In this document: positions 26,259 through 38,887 of the stretch, piece after piece
Layout: each line of letters begins with the position of its first letter
Position numbering within the stretch: the stretch's first letter is position 1
Program-made: the position numbers and the translations under genes
The notes under the pieces: generated by a model
What the model was told of the DNA's origin: nothing
The model's input: only the letters and a program-made list of their open reading frames with translations
Database searches by the model: none
From: Flavobacterium jumunjinense
GTDB taxonomy: Bacteria; Bacteroidota; Bacteroidia; Flavobacteriales; Flavobacteriaceae
Length of the DNA stretch: 64,000 nt
Direction of reading: 5' to 3'
Assembly (NCBI RefSeq): GCF_021650975.2
Contig: NZ_CP091285.1
Coordinates: forward strand, 4,216,001 to 4,280,000

Positions 26259-27128
26259 ATGATAAAGAATTCAGAATTAATATTAAATCCAGATGGTAGT
26301 TTATACCATATCAATTTAAAACCAGAAAACATAGCTAACGATATCATTTTTGTAGGCGATCAAGAAAGAGTAGAAAAGATAACAAATCGTTTTGAATCTA
26401 TTGAATTTACTACACAAAAGCGTGAATTTAAAACCCAAACAGGTATCTATAAAGGAAAGCGTTTGACAGTGATTTCTACAGGAATAGGTCCAGACAATAT
26501 AGATATTGTTTTAAATGAGTTAGATGCATTAGTAAACATTGATTTAGATACGCGTAAGCCAAAAAATCAATTAACAGCATTAAATATAGTTAGAATTGGC
26601 ACATCTGGGTCGCTACAAAAAGACATTCCAGTTGATAGCTTAGTAATGAGTGAATATGCAATTGGTTTAGACAATATGCTACGATCCTATTTGATAGATG
26701 AAGTCAGTGAAAAAGACATTGAAGATGCTTTTATTGAACAAACAAATTGGGATTTAAGAAAGGGACGGCCCTATGTAATTAAATGTAGTGATATATTAGC
26801 TAATAAAATATTTAGCACTGATAAAATGCATAAAGGATTTACTGGTACAGCTGGAGGATTTTACGGTCCACAAGGACGTGTTTTACGATTAGATATTCAA
26901 GACCAAAAACTGAATTCTAAAATGGATAATTTTAATTTTAATGGGACGCGAATGACAAACCTAGAGATGGAAACAGCTGCTATATATGGTTTAGGAAAAC
27001 TGTTAGGTCATAATTGTTTGTCATTAAATGCAATCATTGCTAACAGAGCTACGGGTGATTTTAGTACAGATCCTTATCAAACTGTTGAAAATCTAATTGA
27101 TTACACTTTAGAAAAATTGATATTATAA
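26259..27128 (+). CDS. Nucleoside phosphorylase, uridine phosphorylase-like
   Basis: A 289-residue PNP/UDP-family protein: VGDQERVEKIT near the N-terminus for the phosphate loop, ISTGIGPDNIDIVLNEL, IVRIGTSGSLQ and TNLEMETAAIYGLG, the E-M-E ribose-binding motif. It splits nucleosides with phosphate to base and ribose-1-phosphate for salvage. The middle insert (GFTGTAGGFYGPQGRVLRL) is typical of the uridine-cleaving branch, which I favour. It heads a tight run with a VOC protein (9 bases on) and a DinB-like protein. Confidence 0.88.
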   Translation: MIKNSELILNPDGSLYHINLKPENIANDIIFVGDQERVEKITNRFESIEFTTQKREFKTQTGIYKGKRLTVISTGIGPDNIDIVLNELDALVNIDLDTRKPKNQLTALNIVRIGTSGSLQKDIPVDSLVMSEYAIGLDNMLRSYLIDEVSEKDIEDAFIEQTNWDLRKGRPYVIKCSDILANKIFSTDKMHKGFTGTAGGFYGPQGRVLRLDIQDQKLNSKMDNFNFNGTRMTNLEMETAAIYGLGKLLGHNCLSLNAIIANRATGDFSTDPYQTVENLIDYTLEKLIL

Positions 27129-27137
27129 CACCAACTA

Positions 27138-27524
27138 ATGAAATTTAGATTTGCTAGACATACTAATAATTTAGAAAATATAAAATCCTTTTACATTAAT
27201 GTATTGGGTTTTGAATTATTAGGAGAATTTAAAAATCATGCTGGATATAATGGCATTTTTATAGGTAAACCTAATTTAGATTGGCATTTAGAATTTACAG
27301 TATCTGATGATGAAATAATTCATTCATTTAATGAAGATGATATTCTTGTTTTCTATCCAGAAACAGCTGAAGATTATAAATTAAATATTGAAAACATTCA
27401 AAAGCAGAATATTTGTTTCATAAATGCTAAAAACCCTTATTGGGATGAGAATGGAAAAATGATATTAGATCCAGATGGTTATAGAATTGTAATCTCAAAT
27501 TCGAAATTAAAAACAAGTTTTTAA
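27138..27524 (+). CDS. VOC-family (glyoxalase-like) protein
   Basis: This 128-residue protein shows the beta-alpha-beta-beta-beta pattern of one vicinal-oxygen-chelate domain: FRFARHTNNLENIKSFYINVLGFELLGEF at the start and FINAKNPYWDENGKMILDPDGYRIVISN at the end. The His in RHTNN and the Glu in the HLEFTV strand could be metal ligands. The 'DPDGYRI' ending is typical of glyoxalase/bleomycin-resistance proteins. It sits between a nucleoside phosphorylase and a DinB-like gene at 9 and 8 bases. Substrate unknown. Confidence 0.85.
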   Translation: MKFRFARHTNNLENIKSFYINVLGFELLGEFKNHAGYNGIFIGKPNLDWHLEFTVSDDEIIHSFNEDDILVFYPETAEDYKLNIENIQKQNICFINAKNPYWDENGKMILDPDGYRIVISNSKLKTSF

Positions 27525-27532
27525 AATAAATT

Positions 27533-27979
27533 ATGATAGTAGAACTAAAAAAGTTTGAAATATTATTAGATAAATTAGAAAATTCTCATTCAATAGATTC
27601 AATTGAAGATTTTGGAGATAAATCATCCGAAGATAAATGGTCTAAAAAAGAAATATTAGGCCATTTAATTGATTCTGCAATCTATAATATTCAACGTTTT
27701 ACGGAAATACAATATTCTGAATTACCATATATTATAAAAGCTTATAAACAAGATGAGTTAGTAATATTAAATGATTATCAAAATAAAAACAATCAAGAGT
27801 TATATTCTTTATGGCTACAACTTAACAAACATGTTTTACATATTGTAAAAAAACAAACATCTGAAACACTTGATTATCAAATCATTTTATCTAATGGAGG
27901 ACTATCCAATTTACGCTTATTAATAGAAGACTATTTCGATCATCTTTATCATCATTTACATCAAATAAATTCAGAATGA
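27533..27979 (+). CDS. DinB-like four-helix protein
   Basis: The protein (148 aa) reads as a DinB_2/DUF1572-type four-helix bundle: WSKKEILGHLIDSAIYNIQRF holds the first His, and the C-terminal LLIEDYFDHLYHHLHQI holds the paired His that would complete a metal site. These are putative metal-dependent thiol (bacillithiol-type) transferases or DNA-damage-linked proteins of unclear role. It is last in the phosphorylase-VOC-DinB run. A second DinB-family gene lies at 44635. Confidence 0.82.
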   Translation: MIVELKKFEILLDKLENSHSIDSIEDFGDKSSEDKWSKKEILGHLIDSAIYNIQRFTEIQYSELPYIIKAYKQDELVILNDYQNKNNQELYSLWLQLNKHVLHIVKKQTSETLDYQIILSNGGLSNLRLLIEDYFDHLYHHLHQINSE

Positions 27980-28165
27980 TTTTAATTAATAGTCTATTAT
28001 TTTAAAATACAATTTAGCGTACTTAGATCTCACTATTTCACTGAATCTAGAGTCAGAGATCTTCCATTATAAATACGCTTATCACTTAACAGAGTGAATT
28101 TTTCCTACTCCACAAGTTTTCGGATTGATCCAATTATCTCACAATTCTAAAAAAAAGATACAATA

Positions 28166-28196
28166 AAAAACCCTAATCAGTATGATTAGGGTTTTT
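28166..28196 (-). terminator. rRNA operon terminator
   Basis: AAAAACCCTAATCA pairs perfectly with TGATTAGGGTTTTT around a 3-base loop, just beyond the 5S gene. Read on the minus strand it ends in a T-run. Confidence 0.88.
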
Positions 28197-28201
28197 AAAA
28201 G

Positions 28202-28311
<110 letters not shown>

Positions 28312-28454
28312 ATGATCTAATTGCTTTGGGCAATTAATTGCAATAAACATTTGTTTTTCAAAATGAATATGTGCAATAATATCTTAACATATTGAGACAA
28401 GAAAATATATTTATTATTCTATAGAAAGTGCATCCCTGCTCCTTGCGGAGCAGG

Positions 28455-31340
<2,886 letters not shown>

Positions 31341-31418
31341 TGTACTTTTATTTAAATGTTATACGAATATAACACCCAAAATTTGTGCTTTCTATTATAT
31401 TTTTATATTTTTCTTTTC

Positions 31419-31435
31419 TCAATATGTCAATGAAC
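31419..31435 (-). promoter_or_regulatory. boxA-like element before 23S
   Basis: The minus strand reads GTTCATTGACATATTGA, close to the boxA antitermination consensus (TGYTCTTTGACA). An almost identical copy precedes the 16S gene at 33395-33411. Confidence 0.5.
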
Positions 31436-31453
31436 TTGTGGCTTTTTAAGCCG

Positions 31454-31530
31454 TGGTGGAGAATATCGGAGTCGAACCGATGACCTCCTGCGTGCAAGGC
31501 AGGCGCTCTAGCCAGCTGAGCTAATCCCCC
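31454..31530 (-). tRNA. tRNA-Ala (anticodon TGC)
   Basis: The minus strand reads GGGGGATTAGCTCAGCTGG, anticodon TGC (31494-31496) in CTTGCACG, T-arm GGTTCGACTCC, and an acceptor ATTCTCC closing on GGGGGAT (two G-T pairs), followed by A and an encoded CCA. It lies in the 16S-23S spacer. Confidence 0.95.
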
Positions 31531-31628
31531 ATTTTTAGCGCTAAGTTAACAGTTCTTCAGTTAACAGTACTTAAAACGGCTTCACTCAACCTCTAAAATT
31601 TCCTTTTAATAAAACTTTCCCAAAATAG

Positions 31629-31702
31629 TAGTCCCGGGCAGACTCGAACTGCCGACCCCTACATTATCAGTGTAGTACTCTAACCAGCTGAGCTACGAGA
31701 CT
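31629..31702 (-). tRNA. tRNA-Ile (anticodon GAT)
   Basis: The minus strand reads AGTCTCGTAGCTCAGCTGG, anticodon GAT (31666-31668) in CTGATAATG, T-arm CAGTTCGAGTCTG, and acceptor CGGGACT pairing with AGTCTCG. The CCA end is not encoded, unlike the neighbouring tRNA-Ala. Spacer tRNA between 16S and 23S. Confidence 0.95.
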
Positions 31703-31782
31703 CTGTTTCTTTAAGTTTTATTATATTATTTGAACTAACAGCGAGAATAAAAACAAATCTACAAATTCTAAAATCTTTCTCT

Positions 31783-33298
<1,516 letters not shown>

Positions 33299-33394
33299 GT
33301 ATATTTTTTATATTGTACGATTCTAGCTTTTGTATTTAATTCGCCTTTACTCTCTTATTTTATAATTTAAATCACTTTAAATTATGCTGTCAAT

Positions 33395-33411
33395 TCAATA
33401 TGTCTATGAAC
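33395..33411 (-). promoter_or_regulatory. boxA-like element in 16S leader
   Basis: The minus strand reads GTTCATAGACATATTGA, one base from the copy before 23S (31419-31435). It lies about 100 bases before the 16S 5' end, the usual place for boxA. Confidence 0.5.
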
Positions 33412-33499
33412 GTGTCATTCTTGTTTTATAACCTTCACTTTCTTTAACCCCCTAAAACTCTATATCTCAAAAGCTTTTCAGTATCTCAGTTAGCGAGTG

Positions 33500-33530
33500 C
33501 AAAACTACAACCTTCTTTTTAATCTCGCAA
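33500..33530 (-). promoter_or_regulatory. rRNA promoter, proximal
   Basis: On the minus strand TTG (33528-33530), a 20-base spacer, then TAGTTTTGCAC (-7 box 33500-33507). The GCAC following the -7 box recurs in the other two rrn boxes. Confidence 0.55.
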
Positions 33531-33576
33531 GCTTTATTTGATAAAAAAATTATTTTTTTTTCTTAATAAATCTTAC

Positions 33577-33593
33577 TCAATATATAAATGAAC
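33577..33593 (-). promoter_or_regulatory. boxA-like repeat, third copy
   Basis: GTTCATTTATATATTGA on the minus strand, a diverged copy of the boxA-like element, just downstream of the middle rrn promoter. Confidence 0.4.
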
Positions 33594-33613
33594 TTCGCTT
33601 GTTTCGCGGGGTG

Positions 33614-33643
33614 CAAAGATAATTAGTTTTTTATTTCTGACAA
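33614..33643 (-). promoter_or_regulatory. rRNA promoter, middle and best match
   Basis: Minus strand: TTG (33641-33643), exactly 19 bases, then TATCTTTG (33614-33621) and CAC. This is the full Bacteroidota TTG-N19-TAnnTTTG consensus and the strongest promoter sequence I see in the window. Confidence 0.75.
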
Positions 33644-33698
33644 GCTTTTTTGAAAAAAAATCACTCTTTTTTTAAGCCTCAACTTTACGTTGTAATCA

Positions 33699-33717
33699 TC
33701 AATATATATCTAAGAAC
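33699..33717 (-). promoter_or_regulatory. boxA-like repeat, fourth copy
   Basis: GTTCTTAGATATATATTGA on the minus strand, 20 bases downstream of the distal rrn promoter; the GTTCTT start is the closest of the four to the boxA core. Confidence 0.4.
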
Positions 33718-33736
33718 TTCTGCGGTTATGCGGGTG

Positions 33737-33767
33737 CAAAAGTAGCCACTTTTTGCGAGTTTCCTAA
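33737..33767 (-). promoter_or_regulatory. rRNA promoter, distal
   Basis: Minus strand TACTTTTGCAC (-7 box 33737-33744) with a weak TTA at the -33 position (33765-33767, 20-base spacer). Third of a series sharing TAnnTTTGCAC. From here to 34065 I see no gene, only AT-rich sequence and the unmarked promoter of the next gene. Confidence 0.5.
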
Positions 33768-34065
33768 TCTTTTCTTAACTATTTTTTAATATATTTTTAG
33801 CTATTCTGAAAATCAATTACTTACATGACAAACTTTTTCCTTCTTATCAAATACTAATCTTCTTTTATAATAACAATAGCTACAACTACCCTGTAGTAAA
33901 ACAAAACGTCTTTGACAACTTTTATTACTCTCTTATATATAAGGTGACGTTTTTTACTCTTTATATATAGGTGTGCTTTTTGCGGAATCTTGGTTTTCTA
34001 ATTATATCTATTTCAAAAATGATTAGATAATTTTTTATATTTACAATAACATAACAAACATTGAA

Positions 34066-35169
34066 ATGACAGATATTCCAAAACAGCGAATTTTATCGCT
34101 AGATACACTACGCGGATTCGATATGTTTTGGATTATTGGTGGAGACATCTTTTTCAAAACATTAGGAAAACAGACTTCCTGGTCTTGGGTTGATAGTATA
34201 GCCAAACAAATGGATCATGCTGCATGGGAAGGATTTTATGCGTATGATTTAATTTTTCCTCTTTTTATGTTTATTTCTGGAATAGCAATACCATTTGCAA
34301 TGTTTGGCAAAATTGAAAAAGGAGGAGCTAAAAAAGAAATATACTATAAGATAATTAAAAGAGCTTCCATTCTTATTCTTCTCGGTCTAATTTATAACGG
34401 TCTTTTAACTTTTCAATTTAATACACTTAGAGCAGCTAGTGTTTTAGGACAGGTTGGTCTTGCTTATCTGATTGCATCAATAATTGCCATCAATTTTAGA
34501 TCTTTTAAATCAATTTTCATTTGGGTGATTGGAATCCTTGTTTTCTATTCCATTTTACAATTAGCTATCCCAATTCCAAATTATCCAGCCGGAACACTTA
34601 CTCCTGAAGGTGCTATAAATGGTTATATAGATCGTATTTTCCTCCCTGGCAAACTTTATGGAAAAGTATTTGACCCTGAAGGTTTACTTTGTATTTTTTC
34701 AGCTTCTGCAATAACATTAATGGGGACATTAGCTGGACTTATTTTGCGTTCTAATTCTTTGAGTCCTTATAAAAAAGTAATCCTCTATACTATTATTGGA
34801 TTTTCTTTAATAGTTATAGCTTTATTACTTAGCAGTTGGTACCCAATAATTAAATCTATTTGGACTTCTACTTTTAATCTTTTAACAGGTGGAATTAGTT
34901 TTATTCTATTTGCTCTTTTTTATCTTATAATAGATGTTTGGAAGTTTCAAAAATGGACTTTTTTATTTCGCGTGATTGGCCTAAATTCTATTACAATCTA
35001 CATGGCAACTTGCATGATTGACTTTAAAGCTACAGCTACTTTTGTTTTTGGAGGCTTTTCCACTTTTTTTGGTAATTTACAACCTGCAATACTTATTCTA
35101 TGTATGATTATTGTTGAATGGGTGTTTCTTTATTTTTTATATAAAAAAAACATCTTCATAAAAGTTTAA
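34066..35169 (+). CDS. NagX/HGSNAT-like membrane acyltransferase (DUF5009 type)
   Basis: The 367-residue protein begins with the hallmark LSLDTLRGFDMFWIIGGD (13-30), shared by bacterial NagX and the lysosomal heparan-alpha-glucosaminide acetyltransferase, then ten or so membrane helices. The His in MDHAAWEGFYAYDLIFPLFMFISG is the likely catalytic His. The family moves acetyl groups from cytosolic CoA across the membrane to an amino sugar outside, for instance during peptidoglycan or chitin sugar handling. Monocistronic between the rrn promoters and a terminator. Acceptor unknown. Confidence 0.87.
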   Translation: MTDIPKQRILSLDTLRGFDMFWIIGGDIFFKTLGKQTSWSWVDSIAKQMDHAAWEGFYAYDLIFPLFMFISGIAIPFAMFGKIEKGGAKKEIYYKIIKRASILILLGLIYNGLLTFQFNTLRAASVLGQVGLAYLIASIIAINFRSFKSIFIWVIGILVFYSILQLAIPIPNYPAGTLTPEGAINGYIDRIFLPGKLYGKVFDPEGLLCIFSASAITLMGTLAGLILRSNSLSPYKKVILYTIIGFSLIVIALLLSSWYPIIKSIWTSTFNLLTGGISFILFALFYLIIDVWKFQKWTFLFRVIGLNSITIYMATCMIDFKATATFVFGGFSTFFGNLQPAILILCMIIVEWVFLYFLYKKNIFIKV

Positions 35170-35199
35170 TTTAAGAATAGAAATCATTATTTTAAATAA

Positions 35200-35235
35200 A
35201 AAACCTCGTTTAATTTATTACTTAAACGAGGTTTT
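35200..35235. terminator. Bidirectional terminator
   Basis: AAAACCTCGTTTAA pairs with TTAAACGAGGTTTT around an 8-base loop, between the converging acyltransferase and pepD genes. Confidence 0.85.
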
Positions 35236-35242
35236 CATTATT

Positions 35243-36709
35243 CTATTTCCTATCTGGAATGTTCTCTAAAATTTCTAAGACAAATTTCCAATATTTTTGA
35301 GCAGAAGAAATGCTTGCTCTTTCATCTGGACTATGCGCTCCTTTTATTGTTGGTCCAAAAGAAATCATGTCCATATCTGGATAGTTTGTTCCTAATATTC
35401 CACACTCTAAACCTGCATGACAAGCTACTACATCTGCTTTTTTACCATTTTGTTTTTCATAAATAGAACTCAAAACATCTAAAATTTCAGATTTAGCATT
35501 TGGTGTCCAACCTGGATAGCTTCCTGAAAACTCAACTTCACAGCCCATTAATTCAAAAGCTGAACGTAATGAGTTCGCTAAATCGAATTTTGCAGTTTCT
35601 ACAGAAGAACGTGTTAAACATTGAATAGTTAACTTTCCTTGACCAACAACAACTTTTGCAATATTATTTGATGTTTCAACTAAATTATCAAAATCTGCAC
35701 TCATTCTATACACTCCATTATGAGCAGTATACAAACCGCGAACTAAAAAATATTGTGCCATAGGAGGCATAACTTTTTCTGGAGTTAATGCGGATTTTTC
35801 AATAACAATTTCTAATTTCGGTTCTGTTGTTTTTAATTCTGCTTTTATTTCATTGATTACTTCTTGCATATCAAAAACAAATGCTTCATCATAAACACTA
35901 GCAATTACAACTTCGGCAACGCTTTCTCTAGGAATTGCATTTCGAAGGCTACCTCCTTTTATTGTGGAAATTTGTAATCCGAAATCATCAAAACCATCAA
36001 AAAGAAGACGGTTCATAATTTTATTTGCATTTCCTAATCCTTTATGAATATCCATTCCTGAATGTCCACCACTCAATCCTTTTACAGTGATAGTATAACC
36101 TACAGCACCTTCCGTAGTATCTTCTTCATCATATTCTGCAACTGCGGTAACATCTACTCCTCCAGCACAACCTATATCTATTTCATCATCTTCTTCAGTG
36201 TCTAAATTTAATAGAATTTCACCTTCAAGCATTCCACCTTGCAAGCCCATAGCTCCAGTCATACCTGTTTCTTCATCGATTGTAAACAATGCTTCGATTG
36301 CAGGATGTGGAATATCTGTACTTTCTAGAACTGCCATTATTGTTGCCACTCCTAGTCCGTTATCTGCTCCAAGAGTTGTTCCTTTTGCACGAACCCAATC
36401 TCCTTCTACATACATCTCTATACCTTGAGTATCGAAATCGAAATCGGTGTCATTATTTTTTTGATGAACCATATCTAGATGCGATTGCATAACTATGGTT
36501 TTCCTATTTTCCATTCCAGCAGTTGCTGGTTTCTTTATGATTACGTTACCTACTTCATCATTAACAACATCTAAGCCTAATTTTTTAGCGAAATCATTCA
36601 TAAATGCAATTACACGCTCTTCTTTTTTTGATGGACGTGGTACTTCATTTAAATCGGCAAATTTGTTCCAAAGGGCTTTTGGTTCAAGGTTTCTTACTTC
36701 TTGGCTCAT
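35243..36709 (-). CDS. pepD: Aminoacyl-histidine dipeptidase (M20/PepD)
   Basis: The 488-residue protein has the M20C metal site: QSHLDMVHQKN (first His and Asp), LGADNGLGVA (bridging Asp), FTIDEETGMTGAMGL (catalytic Glu pair), LNLDTEEDDEI (Asp) and a distal His in SFGPTIKGAHSPDER. The lid domain holds GGHSGMDIHKGLGNA. It cleaves beta-Ala-His and other Xaa-His dipeptides in the cytoplasm. It is monocistronic; no signal peptide is present. Family and length match E. coli PepD. Confidence 0.95.
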   Translation of the reverse strand: MSQEVRNLEPKALWNKFADLNEVPRPSKKEERVIAFMNDFAKKLGLDVVNDEVGNVIIKKPATAGMENRKTIVMQSHLDMVHQKNNDTDFDFDTQGIEMYVEGDWVRAKGTTLGADNGLGVATIMAVLESTDIPHPAIEALFTIDEETGMTGAMGLQGGMLEGEILLNLDTEEDDEIDIGCAGGVDVTAVAEYDEEDTTEGAVGYTITVKGLSGGHSGMDIHKGLGNANKIMNRLLFDGFDDFGLQISTIKGGSLRNAIPRESVAEVVIASVYDEAFVFDMQEVINEIKAELKTTEPKLEIVIEKSALTPEKVMPPMAQYFLVRGLYTAHNGVYRMSADFDNLVETSNNIAKVVVGQGKLTIQCLTRSSVETAKFDLANSLRSAFELMGCEVEFSGSYPGWTPNAKSEILDVLSSIYEKQNGKKADVVACHAGLECGILGTNYPDMDMISFGPTIKGAHSPDERASISSAQKYWKFVLEILENIPDRK

Positions 36710-36801
36710 TGTAGTTTATAGTTTCAAATTTATAAAGTACAAAGTTACAAAGTTTAAATTCTATACTAAATGATTTCTAATTATATTTACGTTTTTATAT
36801 T

Positions 36802-37875
36802 ATGAAATTACAGAAAACTCACATATTACCTATTCTATTAATTTTACAAATTACTATTGTAAAAGCATTAGCACAGTTTCCAGAATTCATTGAAGAATGG
36901 TATAGCAAGGGTTTATATCCCAAAATCGCATTTTTATCAAGAAATTTATTAGGTTGGATTCCTTTTTCAGTTGGCGACCTTATTTACTTTATTTTGATAG
37001 TCTCTATACTACGCTGGATTTTGAAAAATAGAAAGGGTTTTATGAAAAACTGGAAAATTAATGGATTAACAATTTTAAGTTGGCTTTCAATTCTATATTT
37101 TACTTTTCATTTTTTATGGGGAATGAATTATTATAGAGTTCCTTTAAATGAGAAATTAAACATTGAAAAAGAATATTCTGTAGAAAAATTAGAGGCTTTT
37201 ACTTTAAAAATGATTACCAAAACGAATGCTTTACATTTATTAATTACGCAAAATGATACTTTAGCTGTTGAAATACCTTATTCTGATACTGAAATATTTG
37301 ATTTAGCACTTAATGGTTATCAAAAATTACCAGAAAATCTAAAAGAATTTCAATATAAAAACAAAAGTATTAAAGGCTCTTTATTAAGTTATCCGTTAAG
37401 TTATATGGGTTTTGGTGGTTATTTAAATCCGTTTACGAATGAAGCACAGGTAAATATTTTAAAACCAAAATTCAATTCTCCAATGACTACCTGCCACGAA
37501 ATGGCTCATCAAACAGGAATTGGTAGCGAAAGTGAATGCAATTTTATTGGCTTTATTGCTGCAATTAAAAACGAAGATATTTATTTTCAGTATTCGGCTT
37601 ATAATTTTATTACACGTTATTGTTTGGGTAATTTAGAAAGAATAGAAGAAGGAAAAAGTAAATTGTTTTTTGAAAAAATAAATAAAGGAGTGGTTAAAAA
37701 CTTTGAAGAAAACGAAGCTTTTTGGGAAAGCTACCACTCACCTATTGATACTTTTTTTGAATATTTTTACGATAATTTTCTAAAATTAAACCAACAAAAA
37801 GATGGGTTGGAAAGCTATAGTAAGTTTGTTGGGTTGATGATTGGGTATGAAGAGTTGATGATTAATGAAGATTGA
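36802..37875 (+). CDS. DUF3810 membrane protein with HExxH motif
   Basis: The 357-residue protein has three or so N-terminal membrane helices (PILLILQITIVKALA; VGDLIYFILIVSILRWIL; ILSWLSILYFTFHFLW) then a soluble part. SYPLSYMGFGGYLNPFTNEAQVN and TTCHEMAHQTGIGSESECNFIGFIA show a zinc HExxH with the Glu 8-10 residues on, typical of DUF3810, a Bacteroidota family suggested to be a membrane metalloprotease. Substrate unknown. It is divergent from pepD and its stop touches the converging gene at 37876. Confidence 0.85.
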   Translation: MKLQKTHILPILLILQITIVKALAQFPEFIEEWYSKGLYPKIAFLSRNLLGWIPFSVGDLIYFILIVSILRWILKNRKGFMKNWKINGLTILSWLSILYFTFHFLWGMNYYRVPLNEKLNIEKEYSVEKLEAFTLKMITKTNALHLLITQNDTLAVEIPYSDTEIFDLALNGYQKLPENLKEFQYKNKSIKGSLLSYPLSYMGFGGYLNPFTNEAQVNILKPKFNSPMTTCHEMAHQTGIGSESECNFIGFIAAIKNEDIYFQYSAYNFITRYCLGNLERIEEGKSKLFFEKINKGVVKNFEENEAFWESYHSPIDTFFEYFYDNFLKLNQQKDGLESYSKFVGLMIGYEELMINED

Positions 37876-38457
37876 TTAGTCCAGGTAAATTGGTTCGTCA
37901 TAAAAAGTAATTTTAAACCTTCTATCAGTAGGTTTGTATAATCTATTCTTTAAGTAATTAACATCTATCTGTTGATTAATTTGTTCCATAATCGAAGGAT
38001 ATTGTTCTTCATCATATTCTGTTTTATCACTTCTAATGATTCTATAAAAATATTGCTTTCTATAAATAGGTAAATACTCTTCATAGCTTGGACAATATTC
38101 AAAACTAATATTATAAATATTCATCTCTGGATAATTTTTTATAATGATAGAATCTTTTACACAATAGTTATTACACAAATCTGAAACTTCAAATTTATGT
38201 TTTCCATTTTTTAAAACAATATCAATAGCATCAAATTCTGAAATCTTATCAGATTTATAAACAATAGAATCATCAATAATAATTCTACATGAAGGATTTT
38301 CTTCAGTTATTGAATAATCATCAAAACTGATATGAAAATTTTTAGTATCTCCTTTTATAATTCTTAGTTGGAAATTAAAAAATAGTATCACTAAAACTAC
38401 TATTAAGATCGAATAAGAAGCAAATAATATATTAAACTGAGTAGTACTTCTCATCAT
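37876..38457 (-). CDS. Hypothetical single-pass membrane protein
   Basis: A 193-residue protein with one N-terminal helix (FNILFASYSILIVVLVILFFNF) and an extracytoplasmic domain rich in Asp, Tyr and Ile (KNFHISFDDYSITEEN; YCPSYEEYLPIYRKQYFYR). Two cysteines sit close together in SDLCNNYCVKDS and may form a disulfide. I do not recognise the family. It abuts a similar small secreted protein gene upstream (stop and start 1 base apart) and its stop directly meets the DUF3810 stop on the other strand. Confidence 0.6.
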   Translation of the reverse strand: MMRSTTQFNILFASYSILIVVLVILFFNFQLRIIKGDTKNFHISFDDYSITEENPSCRIIIDDSIVYKSDKISEFDAIDIVLKNGKHKFEVSDLCNNYCVKDSIIIKNYPEMNIYNISFEYCPSYEEYLPIYRKQYFYRIIRSDKTEYDEEQYPSIMEQINQQIDVNYLKNRLYKPTDRRFKITFYDEPIYLD

Positions 38458-38814
38458 TTAATCAATTCTAAATTGTATTGGAAAGTAAAACTTTATACTT
38501 TCTTTATTAATTTTATCAATACAAAAACAAGATTCTAACTTTATTATTATTTTTTTAGAATTTTTAATGACTGATTTATTAAAAGACTCTAAAACACCTT
38601 CTTTTTCATTTTTAAAATCAGTTATCGAACAGCTATTTCTTAATATAAAAGAAACAAAAACTCTATCGCTTTTTATTCTTTTATTTAATGCTTCTTCATA
38701 CATCTCATCGGAAATAATACTTGTAAAATTTATATGCGCATTATACGTTATTCGATTCTGAGAATGAGATTTTAAGAATATTAAAATTAATAATGGTATA
38801 AAATAAATTTTCAT
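38458..38814 (-). CDS. Small secreted hypothetical protein
   Basis: I start at ATG 38814 (MKIYFIPLLILIFLKSHSQ, a clean signal peptide, 118 aa) instead of the upstream ATG 38841, which would spoil the signal with extra charge. The mature part, NRITYNAHINFTSIISDEM then KKIIIKLESCFCIDKINKES, has no domain I recognise and contains three Cys. It is followed at 1 base by the single-pass membrane protein gene, so the pair probably acts together. Codon use is AT-rich. Function unknown. Confidence 0.6.
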   Translation of the reverse strand: MKIYFIPLLILIFLKSHSQNRITYNAHINFTSIISDEMYEEALNKRIKSDRVFVSFILRNSCSITDFKNEKEGVLESFNKSVIKNSKKIIIKLESCFCIDKINKESIKFYFPIQFRID

Positions 38815-38887
38815 AAATAAACGTTTAATACTATTAATCAAATTTTATACCCTTTTATTTTATTCATTAAAAAAATTAAAAACTTTC

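Noticed and set aside
27980..28165. Possible tRNA or small RNA beyond the DinB-like gene
   Set aside because: I found no cloverleaf or conserved RNA; only the rRNA terminator follows.
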